A stretch of DNA of 64,000 nt from assembly GCF_964355755.1 (NCBI RefSeq), contig NC_092673.1:11229001-11293000 (forward strand). Direction: 5' to 3'. The translations under genes and the position numbers were made by a program. Positions 55,741-64,000 of this stretch are shown piece after piece (the first letter of the stretch is position 1; each line of letters begins with the position of its first letter). This DNA is from Antedon mediterranea (lineage: Eukaryota; Echinodermata; Crinoidea; Comatulida; Antedonidae). The notes beneath the pieces were generated by a model. The model did no database searches. It was given only the letters and a program-made list of their open reading frames with translations, and was not told the DNA's origin.

Positions 55741-57540
55741 TAACGCGTACAACGGAAGAACAACGTCCGTTGTTTTCGTCCGTTAAACGCCGACCTAACA
55801 GATCGTTTTTATATTCGTTAAACGCTCATTTAACGGACCCTTGTACTGACAATATCACACCACACATTACAGAGTTCTTCAATACAATAATATCTAATAA
55901 TAATATGAAGATCGACGCCAATTGCTGTAGAAAGGGCCTTGAAACTGCAGATGATGTGGTAAACCGTCATTTCGACAGCAACAAAATGCTGTTAAAACAA
56001 CCTTACCCAACATTAAATTATCAGCATCTACAATTCCACAATTTTTGTTGAACATTTTCAACTTATAGAACATTCCTATAATATACTAATTTTTTGTTTA
56101 GCATGCTTGACGTTAATTCTTTTTTTATTTTTTACCCCGTACACTTGACCAAAAAAAAAAATGGCGAAATTGTAAACACGGATAAAACCCCGACTGTCAT
56201 ATCGATAGTATCAGCATGTATAGCCTTTATGGACGATGGTATGGACCAAACAATATAGAAACCGGTCGCCGTCTATCTAGAGCTAAAACATTTACTGACT
56301 GTAGCTGCCGCGCGAGTTAAGTGTGTCCAAAAACAGAGGAGGAAACTTTGGGCGATATGACGTCACGTTATTAGCAAGCACATGGTTTTTTATCACCGCG
56401 AAGCGATGTACAACACGCACCACAGTGTTTTTGGCCAGCCTCCGTCATGCTGCTGCAAGGGTGTCATGTTTATTACAAAATACTAAAAAAACTGTGTACA
56501 TTAACAATTATTGTATTACGTAAATAAATCATTACTTTAACTATCGCTGACCTCGAGTGTGTCCAAAAACAGAGGATGAAACTTTGGGCGATATCACGTC
56601 ACGTTATTAGCAAGCACATGGTTTTTTATCACCGCGATGCGATGTACACACGCACCACGGTGTTTTTGGCAGCCTCCGTGATGCTGCTGCAAGGGTGTCA
56701 TGTTTATTACAAAATACAAAAAAAAACTGTGTACATTAACAATCTATTTAGGCCTAAATGGTGTAATAGGCAAAACACTTACCGGTATACACAGTATATA
56801 CTGTATATAAAATAAATATATAAAAACAATGTGCAATTGCCTTCTTGCAGTAGGGAGGCGTCGCAAAAAAGGGAATTCCCCTACTTGCTCTCAACCAAGC
56901 GCGAATTTCATATTCAGTGCGTTGTTCCGTTAAACGCCGAGTTAACGGACGATAGATGACAGATACTGTAGAGTATGCATCATTCGAATACCCATCATTC
57001 CCGGAGTTTACTGAGTTTTTGTGTCCGTTTAAACGCCGAGCTAACGGACGATAGTATTAAATGACAGCATAATATAGAGTATAGCATCATTCCACAGGTT
57101 ACTGAGTTTTTGTGTCCGTTAATAAACGCCGAGCTAACGGACGATAGTATTAAATGACAGATAGAGTATAGCATCATTCCACAATTTACTGAGTTTTTGT
57201 GTCCGTTAAACACCGAGCTAACGGACGATAGTATTAAATGACAGATAGAGTATAGCATCATTCCACAATTTACTGAGTTTTTGTGTCCGTTAAACGCCGA
57301 TCTAACGGACGATAGTATTGAATTACAGTAGAGTAGCATCATTCCACAATCTACTGAGTTTTTGTGTCCGTTAAACGCCGATCTAACGGACGATAGTATT
57401 GAATGACAGCATACAGATAGCATTATTCCACAGTTACTGAGTGTTTGTGTCCGTTAAACGCCGAGCTAACGGACGATAGTATTGAATGACAGTAGGCCTA
57501 TATAGAGTAGCATCATTCCACAGTACTGAGGCTTTATGTC
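55741..57540. repeat. GTCCGTTA/TAACGGAC hairpin repeat region
   Basis: The left part (55755-55850) has GTCCGTTAAACGCCGAC... and TCATTTAACGGAC pieces. The right part (56925-57530) is a tandem array of about seven 81-92-bp units, each with GTCCGTTAAACGCCGAGC and TAACGGACGATAGTATT, forming a small hairpin, plus GCATCATTCCACA. Between them are a 190-bp tandem duplication (next entry) and an unrecognised 93-codon frame (55770-56051). It could be the two ends of one foldback element. The minus-strand frame 56995-57423 only reads the array. Confidence 0.75.
56320..56745. repeat. 190-bp tandem duplication
   Basis: GTGTGTCCAAAAACAGAGGA, then CTTTGGGCGATAT, CGTCACGTTATTAGCAAGCA, TGGTTTTTTATCACCGCGA and CTGCTGCAAGGGTGTCATGT occur at 56320-56510 and again at 56558-56745 with a few differences. 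Confidence 0.85.
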
Positions 57541-57603
57541 ATATACAAATAACAATAAATCTGGGGAAAAGGCAGAATCCCAGAAAGATACAGGATCTTT
57601 GGT

Positions 57604-58673
57604 GGGTGTCACGAAACCTAAGACCACGAAAGCTAAGACCCCCTAAGACCTAAGATCACGAAAGCTAAGACCCAAGACCTAAGATTACAAATATTTATCT
57701 TTCGCACCTGCCTTGTATTTTAACTCCCAACATTTATTCTGAATACCACACCTTAGAATTGGCACTTTCATGAAAAAGAATCACATAAAAAGTAACAAAT
57801 ACATTTTTAAATTGATGATTTTACAGACGTTTTTCTCGCACACAAAATGACTAGCCTACAGTACAGTAGGCCTACCCCATGTTCAATGTTTTTGTTTCTA
57901 TGGAACGTCAAAAGAGCAAAAATTATATAGAGGGCTGAAAACTCTGTGGAGTCCATCTACAGTGTGGATGGAACAATGTAAAATTAAAATTGTAATGATA
58001 ATAGTATAATCATGCAAGTACGAGGAAATAAATACTGGCAAATAAATTTTAATTAAAAAATCATGATAAGTTTTTTTGTTTCGTTTTCTTTCTGTTTTTA
58101 TACTTGTACTATTATTGTTGCTCTTTTGGCGCTCCATAGAAACAAAAACATTGAGCATGGGGAGCTCGAGGAGTTACATTACAGTATACACAGAAACACA
58201 TCTGTAAAATCATAAATTTAAAGGATTTATTTATTTGTTATTATGTGTTTCTCCTTCTGAAAGTACTTAAAGTCCTAATTTTAAAGTGTGGTGTTCAGGA
58301 TAAAGTTAGTCAACAAATTTGGAGTCAAAATACAAGAAAGGCAGGTGCGTAAGAAAAACATCTTCTGAACCAACACAATGGAGTAAATATACAAACAAAC
58401 ACCCCGTCAAGTTTGTTTGTTGTAAAGAAAAAATATACATTTACTCAAAGGGCGAAAATAATGTGAGTTTATCTATGTTTTGCGGTGGTATTAAATTATA
58501 TTTATGGTAATAAATGAAACCTACTGTGTTTAAAATTATGTATGGATAAACAAGTATTGTTTTTAAGCTGTAGTATATCTTAGAATTTGTAATCTTAGGT
58601 CTTGGGTCTTAGCTTTCGTGATCTTAGGTCTTAGGGGGTCTTAGCTTTCGTGGTCTTAGGTTTCGTGACACCC
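57604..58673. mobile_element. Mutator-like TIR element 3 (1.07 kb)
   Basis: About 87-bp TIRs starting GGGTGTCACGAAACCTAAGA, with internal CACGAAAGCTAAGACC and CTAAGACCTAAGATCACG repeats, exactly inverted at 58588-58673. A perfect 10-bp duplication GATCTTTGGT flanks it (57594-57603 and 58674-58683). No transposase. It carries a nested 289-bp MITE. Confidence 0.87.
57875..58163. mobile_element. 289-bp MITE nested in Mutator-like element 3
   Basis: CCCCATGTTCAATGTTTTTG and TTTCTATGGAACGTCAAAAG on the left, inverted with few changes on the right (CTCTTTTGGCGCTCCATAGA, AACATTGAGCATGGGG). The open frame at 57898-58158 is a reading of the MITE. Confidence 0.75.
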
Positions 58674-59032
58674 GATCTTTGGTTGCTTATGCAGATTGCA
58701 ATCAGCACATTTTTTTCCGTGAGAAGAATTCCTGGCGTTAAATAAAGTGTACCTTTCGAAATCCATGTTCTTCACAGTCTGAACTGATACAGTAAATTAT
58801 TTTTAAAAATGTTGTCTGAAGTGCAAATCTATATTTGATTGTTTAATTAATGAAAAAGAGTTGAAACCGTCACAAAATGGCTCAGTCAAAGCAAAATTAT
58901 TTAACAATTTTAACGAGAGGAGGAGCTTATCTTTCTAGGCTTTCTTTGTTATTAATTGTTTAATAGTATGTACAGTAATCTAAACAATAGCTACGCGATT
59001 GTCTGGCGGTGTACTTTTAACGAATCGTTCAT

Positions 59033-60824
59033 TATGGAAAGCCAAACCCGCCAAAAATACATAATACATACCATCCACCAATAATTAATTCGTACAAAAT
59101 TCAAACCATCCAATATTATCTCATGCAGTTCAATGAAAACTTAAACCATTCACCTAGTATCTACACCATCCAATACAATGTGTGACCATCTACCACTAGC
59201 CCAAACGACAGTACGCCGAACAAACTACCCATAACACAAACCATCTAAAGAATGTTGAGCCCAGGCAGCAATAATTGAATTAATCTAACGTTAATACAAG
59301 TATATATTAGCCAACTCATTTATCAACATTTCATGTTGTTCATGAACATTTCAAACAAAGCATCTTAATTATAGTTCATCGAATTCTAATTCTAATACAT
59401 TGCCTGTTTTATACACCGTTCGTCTGTTCAACAGTTTAAACAACTGTTTTGCACACGATACGCCCGTTCGTGAGTTCAAACCATGATATTTGAAGCATCG
59501 ACTTTCCAAACAGCGATTTTTCGCACCGAACGTATTTTCTTGAGTTAAAGTGGTTGCATTTCAATCACTTACTTTTGAAAAGGGGGTTTTTTTCCGTAGT
59601 GTGTAATATTAAATCAACCACAACCACAACCGTAAGATGAGAACATTTTAGGAACAATGGACATGTTAATTGTAACAGGCCCACAAGCTAAATTATATTA
59701 TTTCATTCTGTTTTTTTTTTTCATTATTTAAGTTTGTGATAATGTGTGTAACCAGGGAGATGTAAAATAAATTTATAAATTAGTTTACATCTCCCTGTGT
59801 GTGTAACGTAGGCCTAGGCCTAAGTAAGTGTCATACAGTCGTAAAGTTGACATTCACCCCCCCGCCCCTCAATATTAAATCGGCGCCAACAGTTACAATT
59901 TAACAATAAAACAATAAATGTGCGAACAACTACCGTTTAAAACTTGTCGAGTGGAATATCTACACTTTACATGCGTAAATGCGAATGATGTACAAAACTG
60001 ACTATGGAAAGTATGAAAATTAAAAAATAGTATATCAACTGACATATACGTAAGCAGAGCCAAAAACTAACGTTTGAAAAGTTGTCGAATGAAATGTTAT
60101 CACATGAAATCACGAACAAGCGAACGGTGTGTAATACTGGCCAATCGAAAGTAGGTGATTGAAATGCAACCACTTTAACTCAAGAAAATACGTTCGGTGC
60201 GAAAAATCGCCGTTTGGAAAGTCGATGCTTCAAATATCATGGTTTGAACACGAACAAGCGAACGGTGTGTAATACTGGCCAATCGAAAGTAAGTGATTGA
60301 AATGCAACCACTTTAACTCAAGAAAATACGTTCGGTGCGAAAAATCGCCATTTGGAAAGTCGATGCTTCAAATATCATGGTTTGAACTCACGAACGGGCG
60401 TATCGTGTGCAAAACAGTTGTTTAAACTGTTGAACAGACGAACGGTGTATAAAACAGGCAATGTATTAGAATTAGAATTCGATGAACTATAATTAAGATG
60501 CTTTGTTTGAAATGTTCATGAACTACATGAAATGTTGATAAATGAGTTGGCTAATATATACTTGTATTAACGTTAGATTAATTCAATTATTGCTGCCTGG
60601 GCTCAACATTCTTTAGATGGTTTGTGTTATGGGTAGTTTGTTCGGCGTACTGTCGTTTGGGCTAGTGGTAGATGGTCACACATTGTATTGGATGGTGTAG
60701 ATACTAGGTGAATGGTTTAAGTTTTCATTGAACTGCATGAGATAATATTGGATGGTTTGAATTTTATACGAATTATTGGTGGATGGTATGTATTATGTAT
60801 TTTTGGCGGGTTTGGCTTTCCATA
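59033..60824. mobile_element. 1.8 kb element with about 540-bp inverted arms
   Basis: TATGGAAAGCCAAACCCGCC starts the left arm (59033-59580), and the right arm ends with its inverse at 60824 (from about 60275). A 6-bp direct repeat GTTCAT flanks it (59027-59032 and 60825-60830). The arms are near-identical. A 90-bp stretch of the right arm is present twice (60154-60245 and 60290-60385). The spacer contains a hairpin GGGAGATGTAAA...TTTACATCTCCC (59756-59796). ACCATCCA/TGGATGGT motifs recur. No transposase. Superfamily uncertain. Confidence 0.85.
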
Positions 60825-61456
60825 GTTCATGGCCTAGCTCTCTGTATTCGCGTCAATATCATGTTACATCCAGGGATAAAAAATGCGGTTTTTTTTTTCA
60901 GGTGAAAGTCGGCTATTAGAAATTTAGACACGTGTCGCCCGACGTACCAGGCTAAAAAATACCATGAATCGGATCGTAAATAGTATGCTTAGACCTATAT
61001 ATTTTTACTTTACCGTGTAGGCCTAGGCCTATATATATTTTTATTTTACGGTAGGCCTAGGATACAGTATAATACATGATTATTTTAATAAATATAATTA
61101 TAACATAACACTAGATTTAATTCGTCACTATGACGAATTATAGGTTATATGCATTGATTTAAATAAAGATAATTGATTTTTAAAAGATATATTGATTGAT
61201 TGATTTTCTCAGAATCTTTAATTATTTATAATATATGATAGGACCTTGCTAACGCGAACACCATAGCCGCTATCACAATCCGATCAAAGATCCATATGCG
61301 TATAATGTCAAAAACCACATTTGTTGTTACATAATAATAAAGACATAAGTTAATTTTTATCTAGATTTCATTATAAATCATGTGTATAATCTATACACTA
61401 AGAAATAAATTTGAACAAGCAATACGGATAATAAAAAAAAAATCTTATTTCGTTTC

Positions 61457-61526
61457 CCAAGGTGAGACTCGATCTCGGTACCTTGAATGCCATAGACACG
61501 AGCACAGACCATCGAGCCATACACAA
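61457..61526 (-). repeat. tRNA-derived SINE-like head
   Basis: The minus strand reads TATGGCTCGATGGTCTGTGC (A-box-like), GTGTCTATGGCATTCAAGG and CCGAGATCGAGTCTCACC (B-box-like). The geometry is that of a tRNA (about 70 bases), but no clean cloverleaf or known isoacceptor can be named. Confidence 0.5.
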
Positions 61527-62299
61527 CTGACTAAACGTTGTAGAAAAATTCCTCCGTGTATTTACTATGCAGTAACCACTTTGGTGCAAATAGATTATTA
61601 CATACCGCAATGAATTATAATTTTTTACTATGATGACATCTTTAAAATGTAAACAAATGAAGCACTGTCAAACTATATACTTTTAACTTTAATATATGAA
61701 CTTTTGAAGGAAGAAAGTTAATGTTAAGTTTGTTATTTTGGCCTAAGAAAATGTCATAATTTGTTTGATTGTCGAAATTATTTTTTTTAAATTTAATATG
61801 CAATTAATGATGACTTAATCAACTTTAGAAAGATTGTAAAACAGAAATCGGGCAAAAAGAGTGCGCATTAACGTTTAACGCGCAGTGCGCATGCAAAAAT
61901 CTGCGCACTCATGGCAATTTTTTAAACGCTTAAAATTGCCTGAAACGTACTCTAATTACAGCGAAAATAAATTTTGACAATTTTGAAAATTTTAAGCGCG
62001 CGTACGCAAGCGTTATATGCGCTACGCACGTAATTGTATTGCCATATGATGAAATGTGACCTGAAATTTATGAGTACCAAATTTTGTTTAATTGTGATTC
62101 ATGCTTGTGAAGATATGATTACAAACGTGATTTCGTAAAATCGCGCGTAGACCGCGTAATTTTTGATTGCTCATCGTGAAAATATAACCACATCGATTCC
62201 TGGCCATAAGGAATATACTCTGAAAACTTGACTTAGCTAGATGAAACTGATGCCAAGATAATTCACGGACAAAATAGTGCTAAGGAAAGAATAAATAAA

Positions 62300-63889
62300 C
62301 TAGACATGAAACTCGTCACTTTGACGAGTTAGTTATCCGCTCGACAAACGCCACGTGCACGTCATACGTTAGAATATTGCACACAGAAAAATATTAAGGC
62401 ATTATGACCTGAACTGAAGAATATGATATGTTGTTATTTCTGAATTCTGTTATTTTGTGTCATATACATAGTATACACAGTACAATCTGTATACATATCA
62501 CAAACAGTGTAAAATAGGTGAAATTACGGGACCCGTATTTTATTGTAATTTTTGACATCTTGACGGTTTCTAAATGAAATGCAAAAGTAGAAATTTCAGA
62601 ATGAAATTATCTCAGCAACAACATATTAACGTGTAGAAGAAATTTGAATACGTGAAATATTGATGCGCGCTCTTTTAAATGTAATGAAATATAACGCAAA
62701 AGATGAAAATACGACTTTTTGTATTTAACTGGCCATATGATGACGTCACAACATTCGATTGGCAAAATTTTCACATGATTTTGTATCTACAATACAATAG
62801 CTTCCTGAAAACGTTTTAATCGTGATTATCACATTTTATTCTTACGAGCTATAACAGATTAAAATTTACTGTAAAGATGAAATTAATGACCAATGTAATT
62901 TAAATTTTTAGGCATGATGACGTTAAAAAAATTAAACAAAATTTAATTCATGCAAAAGATAGTTGATTGTCCTAGAATATATTAAAATCGGGGTGAAAAT
63001 GGACAACGAATAAGTGGAGATGCGCTCTATTAAATGTGATGAGCTATGACGAAAGAGACAAAAATCCTATATTTTATATTCGCGTGGCCATACGATGATG
63101 GCACAATGTCCGGTTAGCCATATTAATGCATGATTCGATATCTACAACTCATCAACTTCCAGAATATGTAATTAAAAAAAAGTTCTCCATGTAGTTTAGA
63201 ATCTATGACTGTTTAAAAATAGGCATAATTTTGACGAATTTTTGAACTTTTTCACCAGAAACGCGTGCAAATTATTTAATTCGACGTGCTCGTATGACGT
63301 AATTTTAAGTCGAAATTGTTTAAAAGTTGGTAACATTACTATAAAAGGCTGAAAAAACATAAATCACGCGAAAAAAATATGTTTTTAACGCTACGTGTGA
63401 ACCGCGTGCGTAAAAAGTTTCGCGCGCGTGGGAATTTTTGACATGCTCAAAATGACATGAAACGCATAGAAAGTTGATTAGAAGTTGATTTTTCGCACTA
63501 TAAAATTTTAAACGCGCGTGCGCGCGTAACTTTTTGTGAAACATGCTATTTTTAATCCATAGAAAGTTTGCGCTTGATGTGACTTAAATTTTCACAAAGT
63601 GTCAAAACAAAATTATGTTTCGTTTTTAGTCTATGATCAATCATTGAAATTCATAAAATCGCGCGTAAGTCACGTTGCGCAACTCTGACGTCATTCAAAA
63701 ATAGGAGGTGCACAAGTTCACGTAAATGTCGATATGTTGACAAAGTTACGATATGTTCTGTTTACACGTTTTAGAGAAACGCGACGCACAAAAATGACAG
63801 AAGGAAAGAAGTATAATACAGAAAAAAAAAAAAAATATGATGAAACAGGACGATTACAAGGAGTTATCCGCTACTAAGCGGATAACTAA
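62300..63889 (+). mobile_element. Helitron-like element B (1.59 kb), twin of element A
   Basis: Same ends (A|CTAGACATGAAACTCGTC ... AGCGGATAACTAA|T) and nearly the same sequence throughout as 52196-53776, differing mainly by single bases and short indels. The flanks AATAAATAA occur on both sides; this could be a 9-bp duplication or the natural AT-rich A|T target of a Helitron. It is inserted near the 3' end of the related element C. The frame 63320-63544 is not a gene. Confidence 0.78.
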
Positions 63890-64000
63890 TAAATAAAGAT
63901 TCTGACAGAATCAAGAGGTTATATGCATGATAATGCATAAACCTAATAACATACGAGCCCAAAAAGCTATTAAACGAATTAACAATCGTGTTAACAACCC

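Larger units (their letters stand above)
61111..63946 (+). mobile_element. Helitron-like element C, interrupted by element B
   Basis: Starts A|CTAGATTTAATTCGTCACTA with hairpin AATTCGTCA/TGACGAATT and then AGGTTATATGCAT. It ends with hairpin GGTTATATGCAT-GATA-ATGCATAAACC followed by CTAA|T. The body before the interruption (61111-62299) shares layout with A/B (GCGCGCGTACGCAAGCG, AAATCGCGCGTAGACCGCG). Element B occupies 62300-63889, and only 57 bases of C remain after it. A SINE-like tRNA sequence sits at 61457-61526. Confidence 0.65.

Noticed and set aside
56995-57423. 142-codon minus-strand frame with internal repeats
   Set aside because: Reads a tandem hairpin array; the repeated peptide reflects the DNA repeat.
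58741-58785. Short GT/AG-bounded minus-strand stretch as an N-terminal PTDSS1 exon
   Set aside because: Its translation does not resemble the PTDSS N-terminus and no frame or phase supports it.

Overview
This is an AT-rich animal genomic window. It has no bacterial or organellar architecture, every protein-coding exon has GT/AG borders, and introns are long and filled with transposons. The one host gene I can establish is a phosphatidylserine synthase 1 (PTDSS1-type) gene on the minus strand. Six exons (48687-48805, 40755-40913, 23119-23270, 10713-10854, 5610-5722, 5215-5280) join in phase and cover roughly the middle half of the enzyme, including the whole conserved catalytic block. The first exons lie beyond the right edge or are not recognisable, and the last exons lie beyond the left edge. 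Frequent TAGGCCTA palindromes and the mix of CR1-like, DIRS, hAT, piggyBac, Mutator-like, Tc1/mariner-like and Helitron-like sequences suggest a marine invertebrate deuterostome, probably an echinoderm. That assignment is an inference from general impression, not a search.

Layout, left to right. 1-5.2 kb: a Mutator-like fragment and a 3.7 kb foldback element with internal tandem arrays. 5.2-5.7 kb: PTDSS1 exons 6 and 5 (numbered within the window). 5.8-10.7 kb: a TA-flanked inverted-repeat element, a Helitron-like element and a Mutator-like element that ends 34 bases from exon 4. 10.7-23 kb: exon 4, a 960 bp inverted-repeat element, a 2.5 kb Mutator-like element made of hairpin arrays, a hAT element with a two-exon mini-transposase, a SINE, a TA element, a LINE ORF1 fragment and a decayed transposon protein, then exon 3. 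23.7-40.7 kb: foldback and Helitron-like sequences, LINE and DIRS fragments, a piggyBac pseudogene, more LINE pieces, an array of four tRNA-Val-like sequences, a hAT-like element and a MITE, then exon 2. 41.5-48.8 kb: a truncated LINE, a chain of nested TA and hAT elements, then exon 1. 49-64 kb: a 27-bp minisatellite, a hAT-like element, two nearly identical 1.6 kb Helitron-like copies (one nested in a third member), a LINE fragment, a GTCCGTTA hairpin array, a third Mutator-like element and a 1.8 kb element with about 540 bp inverted arms.

The most interesting signals are mobile-DNA architectures. Three elements share GGGTGT...GAAA-type termini and each carries a perfect 10-bp target duplication. 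Four members of a Helitron-like family begin CTAG, end with a hairpin followed by CTAA or CCAA, and all sit between A and T. One 350-bp core sequence is carried inside two elements with unrelated ends. One hAT element is reduced to an N-terminal exon plus a dimerisation-domain exon whose splice phases match. No intact autonomous transposase was found.
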